Positions 37,570 through 47,543 of a stretch of 64,000 bases of DNA are shown piece after piece. The position numbers and the translations under genes were made by a program. The notes under the pieces are model-generated. The model saw nothing but the letters and a program-made list of their open reading frames with translations. It was not told the DNA's origin and ran no database searches. Numbering within the stretch: position 1 is the stretch's first letter; each line of letters begins with the position of its first letter. The DNA comes from Pseudomonadota bacterium (lineage in GTDB: Bacteria > Pseudomonadota > Alphaproteobacteria > Sphingomonadales > Govanellaceae), in contig QEVO01000003.1 of the NCBI GenBank assembly GCA_003577275.1, positions 124,001 to 188,000 of the forward strand, written 5' to 3'.

Positions 37570-40080
37570 ATGATCGGCAACAAAGCGTTACTGCTGACGA
37601 CCGCCATTGTTTCGGTGGCGGGTATCGGACTTGAGTCCACCCTTAACGCCGCCGCGGCCCAGGACGAGGCCTTAATCGAGGAAATCCTGGTTACCGCCAC
37701 CAAGCGCGAACAAACCCTGCAAGACGTTCCCATCGCCGTCACCGCCTTTAATGCGCAAATGCTGGAAAAGGCCGGCGTCACCGACATGCGCGAATTGACG
37801 CAACTCTCGCCCAGCCTGTTCTTGACCAGTTCGGCCTCGGAGGCCGCCGGCGCGGTGGCCCGCATCCGTGGCATCGGCACCACCGGCGACAACCCGGGGC
37901 TTGAATCGGCGGTGGCCATCTTCGTCGATGGCGTCTACCGCAACCGCACCAACATCGGCCTTTCCGAGCTCGGCGCAGTGGAGCGCATCGAGGTGCTGCG
38001 CGGTCCGCAGGGCACGCTATTTGGCCGCAATACCTCGGCCGGCCTGATCCATGTCATCACCAAGTCGCCCACCGACGAGCTGTCGGGCTATGGCGAGGCG
38101 TCTTATGGCAATTACGACGCCATCCGGGTGGCGGCGGGGCTATCGGCGCCGCTGGTGGAGGAAAAATTGGCGGCCCGCGTCGACGGCGTTTATATGCAAC
38201 GCGACGGCTTCTTCAAGGACAAGGTCACCGACGAGGATTACAACAACCGCGACCGCTACATGCTGCAAGGTCAGTTCGTCGCCACCCCCAACGATGACCT
38301 CCGGATCCGCTTCCTGGTCGATTACACGGACCGCGATGAAGATTGCTGCGCGGCGGCGGTGATCCGGCCGAGCGCGGTATCGAACGCCATGATCGGCGTC
38401 CTGGGCGCGCAGTTCGGCTCCGGCGCGCTGCCGGGCGAAAGCCCCTATGACCGTCGCTCCGCCACCTCGCCGGGCCGCGGCTTCCAGCAGGACGTGCAGG
38501 ACTGGGGCGCCTCCATGCAAATCGACTGGGACACCTCGTTTGGCAGCCTGACCTCCATTACCGCCTATCGCGACTGGGAGAACCAGCGCAGCCAGGACGT
38601 GGACTTCACCAGTCTCGATCTCGTCTATCGGGATGAGGACGGCTACGTGCAGGACTTTGAAACCTTCAGCCAGGAAATTCGCTTGAACGGCAAATGGGGC
38701 GTGCTCGACTGGCTGATCGGCGGCTATTACGCCAACGAAGACCTCAAACTTGAGGACGCCATCCGCTTTGGCACCCAGTTCACCTCGTTCGCCAATCTGC
38801 TGGTGGATCTGGCCGACGGCATTCCCGGCAACGGCCAGACCGCGGGCGGCGCGCCATGGCCCGGCTATAACGCCCTGACCGCGCTGGTCACCGGCGGCGC
38901 CATCACCCAGGCCTTCCCGGCGGGCAACGGCGTCATCCTCGATTCGTTCAACCAGAATTCGAAAAACTGGGCGCTGTTTACCCATAACATCATCGCGGTG
39001 AGCGATACCGTCGATCTGACGCTGGGGTTGCGCTATACCGAGGAGCGCAAGAAGCTCGATGCGCTGGTCACCACCAACAACCCAACCTGCTTGGCCTTAG
39101 TGCAGGCGGCGCAAGGCGGGCTTATTCCGGCATCCCTGACGCAGCTTCCCTGCGCGCCGTTCTGGAGCCCGCTTCTGAACGTCGACGGCTCCGACAAGCG
39201 CAAGGAGAAGAAGTTCTCCGGCACGGCGGCGCTGAATTTCCGTATGAGCGAGGAAGTCTCCACCTATGCCAGCTACAGCCGCGGCTATAAGGGCGGCGGT
39301 TTCAACCTCGACCGCGCCGGCATGGTGCAGGGCGCGGCCAATGTCTCGCAACTGCAGTTTGAGGAAGAAACCGTCGATAGCTTCGAGGTCGGCGCCAAGT
39401 ACCGTAACGCCAACGGCCGCATCAACATGAGCGGCGCGTTGTTTTATGCCGACTACAACGACTTCCAGCTCAACGCCTTCAACGGCACCAGCTTCGTGGT
39501 GGTCAATCTGCCCAAGGCGCGCACCTACGGCGTGGAAGTGGAAGGCATATGGTATCCCACCGACAATCTCACGTTCACCGGCGGCTTGACCTACGCCGAT
39601 ACGCAGTACGGCAAGAAGGGCTTCGACGGGGCATTATTCGCCCCGCCCAGCGCCGGCAATCCGCTCGGCGGCGCGTTCTGGCAGTTGCCGGGCAACACAC
39701 TGACCAATGCGCCCAAGTGGTCGATCACCGGCGGCGCCACCTACCAGCAGCCCATCGGCAATAGCCTGTCGGTCCTCTTCCACCTCGATGGCCGCTACAC
39801 CAGCAAGGTCAACACCGGATCGGATCTTGATCTGGAAAAGGTTGAGGACGGCGTGTTCGTGCTGAATGGCCGCATCGGCCTTGGCGATATCAATGAACGC
39901 TGGCAGATCGAGGTCTGGGGCCGCAATCTGTTCGACAAGAACTACATGCAGGTCGCTTATGACGCGCCGTTGCAAGGCTCCGGCACGGCGGCCAACACCA
40001 TTGCTCCTAACACCCAGGTGTTCAACGCCTTCCTGTCGGAACCGCGTACTTATGGCGTGACGGTGCGCGGCAAGTTTTAA
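37570..40080 (+). CDS. TonB-dependent outer-membrane receptor
   Basis: 836 residues. The signal peptide ends near AAAAQ (residue 31), followed by a TonB box IEEILVTATKREQTL and the plug (ARIRGIGTTGDNPG, VAIFVDGVYRNR, IEVLRGPQGTLFGRNTSAG, IHVITKSPT). The barrel ends in RGKF. This is the sphingomonad/caulobacter-type TonB receptor often used for plant- or algal-derived aromatics, steroids or oligosaccharides; the substrate here cannot be read. A vicinal cysteine pair (DEDCCAAAV) occurs at the same relative place as in the other receptor of this window. It is alone on its strand, with no partner transporter or enzyme adjacent, and ends against the convergent polA. Confidence 0.94.
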   Translation: MIGNKALLLTTAIVSVAGIGLESTLNAAAAQDEALIEEILVTATKREQTLQDVPIAVTAFNAQMLEKAGVTDMRELTQLSPSLFLTSSASEAAGAVARIRGIGTTGDNPGLESAVAIFVDGVYRNRTNIGLSELGAVERIEVLRGPQGTLFGRNTSAGLIHVITKSPTDELSGYGEASYGNYDAIRVAAGLSAPLVEEKLAARVDGVYMQRDGFFKDKVTDEDYNNRDRYMLQGQFVATPNDDLRIRFLVDYTDRDEDCCAAAVIRPSAVSNAMIGVLGAQFGSGALPGESPYDRRSATSPGRGFQQDVQDWGASMQIDWDTSFGSLTSITAYRDWENQRSQDVDFTSLDLVYRDEDGYVQDFETFSQEIRLNGKWGVLDWLIGGYYANEDLKLEDAIRFGTQFTSFANLLVDLADGIPGNGQTAGGAPWPGYNALTALVTGGAITQAFPAGNGVILDSFNQNSKNWALFTHNIIAVSDTVDLTLGLRYTEERKKLDALVTTNNPTCLALVQAAQGGLIPASLTQLPCAPFWSPLLNVDGSDKRKEKKFSGTAALNFRMSEEVSTYASYSRGYKGGGFNLDRAGMVQGAANVSQLQFEEETVDSFEVGAKYRNANGRINMSGALFYADYNDFQLNAFNGTSFVVVNLPKARTYGVEVEGIWYPTDNLTFTGGLTYADTQYGKKGFDGALFAPPSAGNPLGGAFWQLPGNTLTNAPKWSITGGATYQQPIGNSLSVLFHLDGRYTSKVNTGSDLDLEKVEDGVFVLNGRIGLGDINERWQIEVWGRNLFDKNYMQVAYDAPLQGSGTAANTIAPNTQVFNAFLSEPRTYGVTVRGKF

Positions 40081-40092
40081 TGCGAACCTTCG

Positions 40093-40196
40093 CCCTCCCC
40101 CTTTGATGGGGGAGGGTCGGGGTGGGGGTGAAGGTGAACGTGAACGTTTCGCGTTCCGCCACCCCCATCCAAACCTTCCCCCATCGAGGGGGAAGG
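40093..40196. repeat. REP-like double hairpin between convergent genes
   Basis: Two perfect 9-bp hairpins, CCCTCCCCC-TTTGAT-GGGGGAGGG (40093–40116) and CCTTCCCCC-ATCGA-GGGGGAAGG (40174–40196), enclose a GGTGGGGGTGAAGGTGAACG spacer. The layout matches the element at 4366–4462. It sits between the TonB-receptor and polA stops and probably serves as a bidirectional transcript end. Confidence 0.8.
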
Positions 40197-40215
40197 CTTG
40201 AAGGGTCAATAGGCC

Positions 40216-42996
40216 CTAATGCGCTTCATCCCAATTGTCGCCGACGCCGACGTCGACGGTGAGCGGCGCCGAAATCTCCACCACGGGAGATGCTGCGCCG
40301 GACATCACCTCGCGCACCACGGCGGTTGTCGCCTCGACCTCATTCTCGGGAACCTCAAACACCAGTTCGTCATGCACCTGCAATAACATACGCGCCTGGA
40401 GTTTTTTCGCCGCCAGCGCCGGTCCCATGCGGATCATGGCGCGACGGATGATGTCGGCGGCGGTGCCTTGAATGGGGGCGTTGATGGCGGCGCGCTCGGC
40501 AAAGCCGCGAATGGACGGGTTCTTGTCATTGATGCCCGTGACATGGCAACGCCGGTCGAACAGCGTCTCCACAAAGCCATGCTTACGGCAGAACGCCTTG
40601 GTCCGTTCCATATAGTCGCCGATGCCGGGAAAGCGCGCGAAATAGCTGTCGATATAAGCCTGCGCCTCGCGCTGCGGCACGCCCAGTTGCCGCGCTAAGC
40701 CGAAGGCGGAAATGCCATAGATGATGCCGAAATTGATCGCCTTGGCCTGCCGGCGTACGGCCGGGTCCATGTTCTCCATCGGCACGCCGAACACCTGGGC
40801 GGCGGTCATGGCGTGAATGTCGAGCCCTTGCGCGAAGGCCTCGCGCAGCGCGCTGATATCGGCCATGTGGGCGAACAGACGCAGCTCGATCTGGCTGTAG
40901 TCGGCGGCTAGCAGCTTAAAGCCTTCCTTGGCCACGAAGGCGCGGCGGATCTTGCGTCCTTCCTCGGTGCGGATGGGGATGTTCTGCAAATTAGGATCGG
41001 TGGACGACAGCCGCCCCGTGCTGGTGGAAGCGAGCGCATAGGAGGTGTGCACGCGGCCCGTAGCATCGTTGATCTGCGCCTGCAGGGCGTCGGTGTAGGT
41101 GCTTTTCAGCTTGGCGAGCTGGCGGTAATCCAACACTCGCGCCGGCAGATCATGGCCCTCGGCGGCCAGCGCTTCCAGCACGTCGGCATGGGTGGCGTAA
41201 GCGCCGGTCTTGCCTTTCTTACCGCCTTTCAGGCTCATCTCGTCGAACAAAATCTCGCCCAATTGCTTGGGCGAATTGACATTGAAGCGCCGCCCGGCGA
41301 GCTTGTAAATCTCGTCCTCCAAATCCGCCATGCGCCCGGCGAAATCGTTGGACAGGTGGCGCAGGCGATCGCGGTCGACGCGAATGCCGGCGCCTTCCAT
41401 CTCGGCCAGCACCGCCGGCATTGGCCGTTCCAGCGTCTCATAAACCGTAGTCAGCCGCTCCGCGACCAACCGTGGCTTCAGCACGCGATAAAGACGGCCG
41501 GTGATGTCGGCGTCCTCGGCGGCGTACTGGGTCGCCTGGTCGATGGGCACGCGGTCGAAGGTGATCTGCGACGCGCCGCTGCCGGCGACATCCTTGTATT
41601 TGATGGTGCTATGTCCCAGGTGCAGCTCGGACAGCTCATCCATGCCGTGGCCGTGCTTGCCGCTGTCGAGCACGTAGGAGATCAGCATGGTGTCATCATA
41701 AGGCGCAATAACGATGCCGTATTTGGCGAGCACCAGAAGATCATACTTGATGTTCTGGCCGACTTTGAGCACCGCCGGATCGGCCAACAGCGGCTTGAGC
41801 GCGCGCAACACGTCAGCGCGATCAAGCTGACGCAAGTCAGCTTCGCTGCCCAGCGCCAATTCGCCGCCGGGATTGGCGCGGTGCCCTATCGGAATGTAGC
41901 AGGCCTTGCCCGCTTCGATGGACAGCGATACGCCCACCAGCTCCGCCTTGACGGCGTCGAGGGACGTGGTTTCGGTATCGACGGCGACAACGCCCGCTTC
42001 TCGGGCGCGGTCGATCCAGCGGGCAAGGCGTTTTAGGTCGGTGACCGTTTCATACGTGGTTTCATCCGGCGCGAGCTCCGCCGTCGGCGACTCCGCGGTT
42101 ACCGGCGCGGCGTTGCCGAGACGGGCGAGAAACTTCGCCTTCAGGCTTTTAAAGCCCTGCACGTCGAGGAACGCCAGCAGCGACTCAGGCTCAATATCCT
42201 GCACCTGCAAGTCATCCAGGCCGTCATCCAGCGGCACGTCGTCCTTCAAGGCGACAAGCTGGCGGCTTAAACGAATAAGTTCGGCGTTCTGCACCAGCGC
42301 CTCGCGCCGCTTGGGTTGCTTGATCTCGCCGGCGCGGGCAAGCAGCGTATCAAGATTGCCATATTCCTCGATCAATTGCGCTGCGGTCTTGACGCCGATG
42401 CCCGGCGCGCCCGGAATGTTGTCGGTGGAATCGCCGGCCAGCGCTTGCACGTCGATCACTTTTTCCGGCGGCACGCCGAATTTCTCCACCACCTCGGCCG
42501 GACCGATATGCTTGTTCTTCATGGTGTCGAGCATTTCAACGCCGCCGCCCACAAGCTGCATCAAATCCTTGTCGGAGGAGACGATGGTGACCAGGAGGCC
42601 GGCCTCGCGCGCCTTCTTGGCGTACGTTGCGATGATGTCGTCGGCCTCATAGCCCGGGCGCTCGATGGTCGGCACGTTGAAGGCCCGCACCGCGTCGCGC
42701 ACCAGCGGAAATTGCGGAATCAGGTCTTCCGGCGGCGGCGGGCGGTTGATCTTGTATTTGGGGTAAAGCTCGTTCCTGAAGGTCTTCGCGCCGGCGTCGA
42801 AGATCACCGCGAAGTGGCTCGGGTGCTCTAGCCCCTTGGTGTCCTCCAGGAGCTTATAGAGCATGGTGGTGAAGCCATAGACGGCATTGACCGGCGTGCC
42901 GTCGTCACGGGTCAAGGGCGGCAGCGCGTGATAGGCGCGAAACAGATAGCTCGATCCGTCGACGAGATAGAGGTGGCCTTTGGGCGCGCCGGTCAT
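40216..42996 (-). CDS. polA: DNA polymerase I
   Basis: 926 residues, full length. The N-terminal 5'→3' nuclease (about 1–280) has LYLVDGSSYLFRAYHALPP and ALAGDSTDNIPGAPGIG. The 3'→5' proofreading domain (about 320–510) keeps the DxE site (AVDTETTSLDAVKAEL), and YAAEDADITGRLY carries the catalytic YxxxD. The polymerase domain has motif A (ADYSQIELRLFAHM), motif B (RRQAKAINFGIIYGIS) and motif C (LLQVHDELVFEVPE). It fills gaps after RNA-primer removal and in excision repair. It lies 18 bases downstream of the small zinc-finger gene, so the two are probably cotranscribed. Confidence 0.97.
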   Translation of the reverse strand: MTGAPKGHLYLVDGSSYLFRAYHALPPLTRDDGTPVNAVYGFTTMLYKLLEDTKGLEHPSHFAVIFDAGAKTFRNELYPKYKINRPPPPEDLIPQFPLVRDAVRAFNVPTIERPGYEADDIIATYAKKAREAGLLVTIVSSDKDLMQLVGGGVEMLDTMKNKHIGPAEVVEKFGVPPEKVIDVQALAGDSTDNIPGAPGIGVKTAAQLIEEYGNLDTLLARAGEIKQPKRREALVQNAELIRLSRQLVALKDDVPLDDGLDDLQVQDIEPESLLAFLDVQGFKSLKAKFLARLGNAAPVTAESPTAELAPDETTYETVTDLKRLARWIDRAREAGVVAVDTETTSLDAVKAELVGVSLSIEAGKACYIPIGHRANPGGELALGSEADLRQLDRADVLRALKPLLADPAVLKVGQNIKYDLLVLAKYGIVIAPYDDTMLISYVLDSGKHGHGMDELSELHLGHSTIKYKDVAGSGASQITFDRVPIDQATQYAAEDADITGRLYRVLKPRLVAERLTTVYETLERPMPAVLAEMEGAGIRVDRDRLRHLSNDFAGRMADLEDEIYKLAGRRFNVNSPKQLGEILFDEMSLKGGKKGKTGAYATHADVLEALAAEGHDLPARVLDYRQLAKLKSTYTDALQAQINDATGRVHTSYALASTSTGRLSSTDPNLQNIPIRTEEGRKIRRAFVAKEGFKLLAADYSQIELRLFAHMADISALREAFAQGLDIHAMTAAQVFGVPMENMDPAVRRQAKAINFGIIYGISAFGLARQLGVPQREAQAYIDSYFARFPGIGDYMERTKAFCRKHGFVETLFDRRCHVTGINDKNPSIRGFAERAAINAPIQGTAADIIRRAMIRMGPALAAKKLQARMLLQVHDELVFEVPENEVEATTAVVREVMSGAASPVVEISAPLTVDVGVGDNWDEAH

Positions 42997-43014
42997 GGGA
43001 TCTGCAAGGCGGCG

Positions 43015-43194
43015 TCAGGCCGCCTTGGCGCCCGATTGATCGAGGATGAACAGGCGGTCGCAGTACGGGCATTCGACTTTGCCGTCGGCGCCCATGGAAA
43101 GGTACACCCGGGGATGGCCGAGCGCGCCTTCGCCGCCGTCGCAGGCGACCTTCGTTTCCGTCACGTAAACCGTTTCCGGCGCTTCGTAAGCCAT
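43015..43194 (-). CDS. Zinc-finger CHCC (NDUFS6-like) small protein
   Basis: 59 residues from the ATG at 43194, with GGGAGCA upstream. The sequence contains the zf-CHCC pattern: Cys18 in KVACDGGEGALGHPRVYL, His27, and Cys42/Cys45 in VECPYCDRLF. This is the widespread alphaproteobacterial homologue of the mitochondrial complex I accessory subunit NDUFS6, a zinc-binding protein. A role in complex I assembly in bacteria is inferred only from that kinship. It is upstream of polA with an 18-base gap. Confidence 0.88.
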   Translation of the reverse strand: MAYEAPETVYVTETKVACDGGEGALGHPRVYLSMGADGKVECPYCDRLFILDQSGAKAA

Positions 43195-43319
43195 GGCGAT
43201 GCTGCTCCCTACGTGCCTAATGGGGGCGATGCGCTCTATTGACCGCCTCGCTTGGCGGATGATACCGATTGGCGTGCCATAATCAACAACCCCCCGGTTT
43301 CTGACTCGAAAGACCCTCC

Positions 43320-44318
43320 ATGTCCGCTGACGCCCCCGCCGCCTGCCGCGCCGATGACCCGCCGGCGGCCAATCCCGACAACGCCATCGAGGTCAGGGGC
43401 CTGGAAAAGATTTACGCCGGCGGCAAGGGCTTTCCCCCTAAGCGGGCCTTGAAGGGCATCGACCTGACGGTGCCCCGGGGCAAGATTTTCGGCCTCCTCG
43501 GCCCCAACGGCGCCGGCAAGTCGACGTGCATCAATATCCTGGCCGGGCTGGTCACCAAAACCGCCGGGACGGTCAGCATCTGGGGCTTCGACATCGACCG
43601 CAACCCGCGGAACGCCAAGGCCTCCATCGGCGTGGTGCCGCAGGAGATCTATTTTGACGCCTTCTTCACCCCGCGCGAGATGCTGGAGCTGCAGGCCGGG
43701 CTTTATGGCGTGCCGCCCCGGGAACGGCGCACCGAGGAGGTGTTGCGGGCGGTCCGCCTCCTGGACAAGGCCGACGCCTATTCCCGCACTCTATCGGGCG
43801 GCATGAAACGGCGGCTCTTGGTGGCCAAGGCGATGGTCCATAACCCACCGATTCTGGTCTTGGACGAACCCACCGCCGGGGTCGATATCGAGCTGCGCCA
43901 GCAGCTTTGGGATTACGTGCGCCAGCTTCATCGCCGCGGCGTCACCATCGTGCTGACCACCCACTACCTGGAAGAGGCGGAGGAGCTGTGCGACGACATC
44001 GCCATCATCAACCACGGCGAGGTGGTGTGCTGCGAACCGACCCGCCAACTCTTGTCCCGCATTGACGAAAAGGTGGTGATCGTGCGCACCACCAGCCCCA
44101 TGACCGACATTCCGGCTGGCCTGGCGGCGCACCGCGTCGAACGCTGCGCCGAGAACGAGATCGCCATCCACTACACGCCGCGGGACGGTGCGGTGGCGCG
44201 GCTGCTCCACGCCATTACCGCCGGCGGTTATGAGATCGCCGATCTTTCCACCAAGGAGAGCGACTTGGAGGACATTTTCTTGCAGTTGACCCAGGGCGCG
44301 CACCAGGCGGAGGGATAG
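43320..44318 (+). CDS. ABC-2-type transporter ATP-binding protein without adjacent permease
   Basis: 332 residues. Walker [18 protein letters not shown], the Q-loop VVPQEIYFD, the signature [14 protein letters not shown], Walker [13 protein letters not shown] and the H-loop [12 protein letters not shown] are all intact. The 80-residue C-terminal extension is of the type seen in drug or polysaccharide ABC-2 exporters (CcmA/NodI-like). A permease gene is expected next to it but nadB follows after five bases. Either the permease is elsewhere, or the gene has been separated from it. The preceding 125 bases, shared with the divergent zinc-finger/polA operon, must hold its promoter. Confidence 0.9.
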   Translation: MSADAPAACRADDPPAANPDNAIEVRGLEKIYAGGKGFPPKRALKGIDLTVPRGKIFGLLGPNGAGKSTCINILAGLVTKTAGTVSIWGFDIDRNPRNAKASIGVVPQEIYFDAFFTPREMLELQAGLYGVPPRERRTEEVLRAVRLLDKADAYSRTLSGGMKRRLLVAKAMVHNPPILVLDEPTAGVDIELRQQLWDYVRQLHRRGVTIVLTTHYLEEAEELCDDIAIINHGEVVCCEPTRQLLSRIDEKVVIVRTTSPMTDIPAGLAAHRVERCAENEIAIHYTPRDGAVARLLHAITAGGYEIADLSTKESDLEDIFLQLTQGAHQAEG

Positions 44319-44323
44319 GGATA

Positions 44324-45931
44324 ATGTCGCAGCAGGTTTTCGATTTTGACGTGTTGGTTATCGGCAGCGGCGCGGCCGGCCTCACCCTAGCCTTGCGCCT
44401 TGGGACTTCGGTCAAGATCGGCATTATTTCCAAGGGGCCGATCAGCGCCGGCTCCACCGCCTGGGCGCAGGGCGGCATCGCCGCTGTGCTCCATGACAAG
44501 GACTCCATCGAAAGCCATGTCGAGGATACCCTCAACGCCGGGGCCGGCTTGTGCAAGGAGGAGACGGTCCGCTTCGTGGTCGAGCACGGCCGCGAAGCCA
44601 TTGAATGGCTGATCGCCCAGGGCGTGCCGTTCAGCCGCCGCGAGCAGCCCCATGACCCCACCGAGCTGCATCTGACCATGGAAGGCGGCCACAGCCACCG
44701 CCGGGTGGCGCACGTCGCCGATGCCACCGGGCGGGCGATCGAAATGTCGCTGGAAAGCCGCGCCCGGCATCGCCGTAACATCCGCCTGTTTGAGGATCAT
44801 ACGGCGGTGGATCTGGTGGTTGCCGGCGACGGGACGGCGGCGCGTTGCGTCGGCGCTTACGTCTATGACAACCGGCGCGACCAGGTGGATCTCTACCGTG
44901 CGCCAGCGGTGGTTCTGGCCACCGGCGGGGCGAGTCGGGTTTATCTTTACACCACCAACCCGGACGCCTCCACCGGCGACGGTATCGCCATGGCCTGGCG
45001 CGCCGGCTGCCGGGTCGCCAACATGGAATTCAACCAGTTTCATCCCACCTGCCTCTACCATCCGGAAGCGCGCAATTTCCTGATTTCCGAGGCGTTGCGC
45101 GGCGAGGGAGCGAAACTAAAGCTGCCCGACGGCTCGACCTTCATGCAGCGCTTCGATCCCCGGGCGGAATTGGCGCCCCGCGACATTGTCGCCCGCGCCA
45201 TCGACCACGAAATGAAGCGGTTGGGCATTGATTGCGTCTATCTTGATATCTCGCATCAGCCGGCTGAGTTCATCATGAACCACTTTCCCACCATCTACAG
45301 CCGCTGCCTCAAACTCGGCTTCGATCTGACGCGCCAGCCCATCCCGGTGGTGCCGGCGGCGCATTATACCTGCGGCGGCGTGGTCACCGACCTGAAAGGG
45401 CGGACCGATATTGCGGGGCTTTACGCCATCGGCGAGGTGACCTGCACCGGCCTCCACGGCGCCAACCGCATGGCCTCCAACTCGCTGTTGGAATGTCTGG
45501 TATTCGGCGCTGCGGCGGCCGAGGATATTGGCGCAACGCTCGCCAGCCTGCCGGCGCCTCCGGCCATGGCGGCTTGGGATGAAAGCCGGGTTACCGATTC
45601 GGACGAGGAGGTGGTGGTCTCCCACAACTGGAACGAGCTGCGGCATTTCATGTGGGATTATGTCGGCATCGTGCGCACCGACAAGCGCCTGGAGCGGGCC
45701 GCTCGCCGGGTCGATCTCCTGGCCCGGGAAATCCGCGATTATTACCGTAATTTCCGCGTCACCAAGGATCTTCTGGAATTGCGCAACCTGGTGGTGGTGG
45801 CCGACCTCATCGTCCGCTCGGCGATGGCGCGCAAGGAAAGCCGCGGCCTCCATTACACCACCGATTACCCCGAAAAGCTGCCAGGCGCGCCGCAGGATAC
45901 GGTGCTGACGCCTACGCCTCGACCAGTCTGA
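44324..45931 (+). CDS. nadB: L-aspartate oxidase
   Basis: 535 residues. It oxidises aspartate to iminoaspartate with FAD for NAD synthesis. The FAD loop [17 protein letters not shown] opens the protein. [13 protein letters not shown] and [15 protein letters not shown] contain substrate-contact residues, [15 protein letters not shown] carries the active-site block, and [19 protein letters not shown] the C-terminal FAD contact. The last domain is the helical cap shared with succinate dehydrogenase flavoprotein. A GGAGGG ribosome-binding site overlaps the end of the ABC ATPase gene, so they are cotranscribed. nadA and nadC are not in the window. The 3' end overlaps the convergent DUF2794 gene by 20 bases. 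Confidence 0.96.
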   Translation: MSQQVFDFDVLVIGSGAAGLTLALRLGTSVKIGIISKGPISAGSTAWAQGGIAAVLHDKDSIESHVEDTLNAGAGLCKEETVRFVVEHGREAIEWLIAQGVPFSRREQPHDPTELHLTMEGGHSHRRVAHVADATGRAIEMSLESRARHRRNIRLFEDHTAVDLVVAGDGTAARCVGAYVYDNRRDQVDLYRAPAVVLATGGASRVYLYTTNPDASTGDGIAMAWRAGCRVANMEFNQFHPTCLYHPEARNFLISEALRGEGAKLKLPDGSTFMQRFDPRAELAPRDIVARAIDHEMKRLGIDCVYLDISHQPAEFIMNHFPTIYSRCLKLGFDLTRQPIPVVPAAHYTCGGVVTDLKGRTDIAGLYAIGEVTCTGLHGANRMASNSLLECLVFGAAAAEDIGATLASLPAPPAMAAWDESRVTDSDEEVVVSHNWNELRHFMWDYVGIVRTDKRLERAARRVDLLAREIRDYYRNFRVTKDLLELRNLVVVADLIVRSAMARKESRGLHYTTDYPEKLPGAPQDTVLTPTPRPV

Positions 45932-46259
45932 GAAATTTGCGCTCCAGGACTTGCAGGGCTTGCGTCAGATCGTGGCCGCGCTTGAGAACCTGCCCGCCCA
46001 TGCCGTAGAGGGTATAGGCCCCCTGGCGGCGGGCCTCCGCCGGCTTCTTGACAATGCGGTAGAGCGGCATTTCGCTGGCCCGGCGGAAGATTGAGAACAC
46101 CGCCGCCTCGCGGCGCAGGTCGAGGGCATAGTCGCGCCATTCGCCGGCCGCCACCATGCGCCCGTAAAGGCTCATGATCTGATCGAATTCGCGGCGGTCG
46201 AAGCTGACCGTCTCGGGCGCGCGGGCGGGCGGAAAGGTGGCGATGGTGGCGTCGGTCAT
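45912..46259 (-). CDS. DUF2794-family protein
   Basis: 115 residues. The family pattern [30 protein letters not shown] is followed by [19 protein letters not shown] and a C-terminal [14 protein letters not shown]2794 is a small conserved protein essentially restricted to alphaproteobacteria and of unknown function. Its end overlaps nadB tail-to-tail. Confidence 0.88.
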   Translation of the reverse strand: MTDATIATFPPARAPETVSFDRREFDQIMSLYGRMVAAGEWRDYALDLRREAAVFSIFRRASEMPLYRIVKKPAEARRQGAYTLYGMGGQVLKRGHDLTQALQVLERKFLRLVEA

Positions 46260-46351
46260 TGGCCCTCGGTGATGAGCGCCTCCATTCTGCGCCTGTTGCG
46301 GCCGGCGCGCAATGAAAGATAGTCATCGCGTTAGCTCGACGAAATTCATTA

Positions 46352-46466
46352 TCGTCATTCCCGCGTAAGCGGGAATCCACTGAAAAATCAACTAGATGGA
46401 TCCCCGCTTCTCGCCTAGGCAAAGCCGGAGCCTCGCTTCGGCGTAGCTTGGTCGCGGGGATGACAA
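46352..46466. repeat. Dispersed palindromic repeat, copy A (TCGTCATTCCCGCG type)
   Basis: The outer arms TCGTCATTCCCGCG (46352) and CGCGGGGATGACAA (to 46466) are imperfect inverted repeats. Inner segments GCGGGAATCCA and TGGATCCCCGC pair with each other. The layout (GTCAT…AATCCA…TGGAT…ATGAC) is shared with copies at 52258 and 54315. It lies between DUF2794 and the O-methyltransferase in an otherwise featureless 252-base gap. Confidence 0.75.
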
Positions 46467-46511
46467 CATTTTAGAGAGGTCGTGAGGGATGCTTGCTGAT
46501 CAGATAGCCTA

Positions 46512-47174
46512 CTAAAGCTTCGCCGCCAGCGTCAGGCCGTCGCCGATGGGGGTCATCACCGCGCGCACCCGGACGTCCCGGGCCACCGTTTTGTTGATCT
46601 TGCGGATGGCGCGGGTGGCGGCGTCCTCCACCGCCGGGTCGATGACCTTGCCCAGCCAGAAGGTGTTGTCGATCATCAACAGGCCGCCGGGGCGCAACAG
46701 GCTCAGCGCCCGCTCGTAATAGGCGTGATAGTTCTCCTTGTCGGCATCGATGAAGGCCATGTCGAAGGTTCCGGCATGACCGCCGTCGAGCAGCTTATCG
46801 AGGGTTTCCGTCGCCGGGGCCAGAAAGAGGTCGATCTTGTGGGCGACCTTGGCCTCCGCCCAGTAGCGCCGCGCGATCTTGGTCCATTCATCGCTGATGT
46901 CGCAGGCGACGATATGGCCGTCCTCGGGCAACGCCAGCGCCATGGCCAGCGCCGAATAGCCGGTAAAGACTCCCACCTCCAGGTAGCGCTTGGCACCCAG
47001 GGCGCGGGCCAGAACCTGCATGAAAAGCCCCTGTTCGGGCGAGATCTGCATCTGCGGCAGGCTGGTGGCGCGGCGTGTCTCCTCCCGCAGCTTCGCCAGA
47101 ATCGGCGCCTCGTCCGACGAGTGTTGGAGTGCGTAGTCGCGCAGCTCCGCGCTTAGAGCCAATGTCTCGCCCAT
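46512..47174 (-). CDS. Class I SAM-dependent O-methyltransferase
   Basis: 220 residues from the ATG at 47174 (GGAG about 11 bases upstream); an in-frame TTG at 47219 is less likely. The core motif YLEVGVFTGYSALAMALAL binds SAM. HIVACDISDEWTKIARRYW carries the acidic ribose contact. FDMAFIDADKENYHAYYE and GGLLMIDNTFWLGKV are the metal-binding signatures of the caffeoyl-CoA/catechol O-methyltransferase family. It transfers a methyl to a catechol-like hydroxyl; the substrate is not known. It stands alone, with gaps of about 250 and 370 bases around it. Confidence 0.92.
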   Translation of the reverse strand: MGETLALSAELRDYALQHSSDEAPILAKLREETRRATSLPQMQISPEQGLFMQVLARALGAKRYLEVGVFTGYSALAMALALPEDGHIVACDISDEWTKIARRYWAEAKVAHKIDLFLAPATETLDKLLDGGHAGTFDMAFIDADKENYHAYYERALSLLRPGGLLMIDNTFWLGKVIDPAVEDAATRAIRKINKTVARDVRVRAVMTPIGDGLTLAAKL

Positions 47175-47219
47175 GGCCAGTGAACTCCATTTCACAAAGA
47201 TGCCGCAATCCGTCCCCAA

Positions 47220-47543
47220 TACTGCCGTATTGAAAGGTCATCATGCAAACACTGATCCCTAAAGTCCAGTTGCCGCGGTCGGCTCCACTACCCCCTCATC
47301 TCCCCCAACGACCCGGCCCGGCAACTGGACGCCCCCTCGATCGATTACGTCCTCAAGACGCGCCGCTGTCCGAGAACGTGAAAATTTTTTCCGCGCCGAT
47401 TTTTCATCAGCCGGCCGTTACACGCCTAACTCCTTCTGACACAATCATTTTTCGCCAACGGCCCGGCGCCGACGGCCTTGCCAGCCGGCGGTCCTTTGGC
47501 TATGTCTTGTAGCCCTATCGGAAAACCCAAGGGGTAAGACTCC
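47220..47543 (+). other. Intergenic gap with a weak 89-codon open frame
   Basis: An ATG-started open frame runs from 47243 to 47512, but its proline/arginine-rich translation resembles no family and it has no ribosome-binding site. In another frame, 47290–47390 reads SPNDPARQLDAPSIDYVLKT before a stop, which looks more protein-like and could be a remnant of a lost gene. Downstream is AT-rich sequence (47390–47450) that may hold the promoter of the following ABC operon. I would not annotate a protein here. Confidence 0.3.

Noticed and set aside
41047..42036. A 329-codon frame antisense to polA
   Set aside because: It lies opposite the exonuclease and polymerase domains, whose motifs are intact, and the translation is atypical.
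47243..47512. Small 89-residue protein
   Set aside because: No ribosome-binding site and a Pro/Arg-rich, non-conserved-looking translation. Treated as non-coding.
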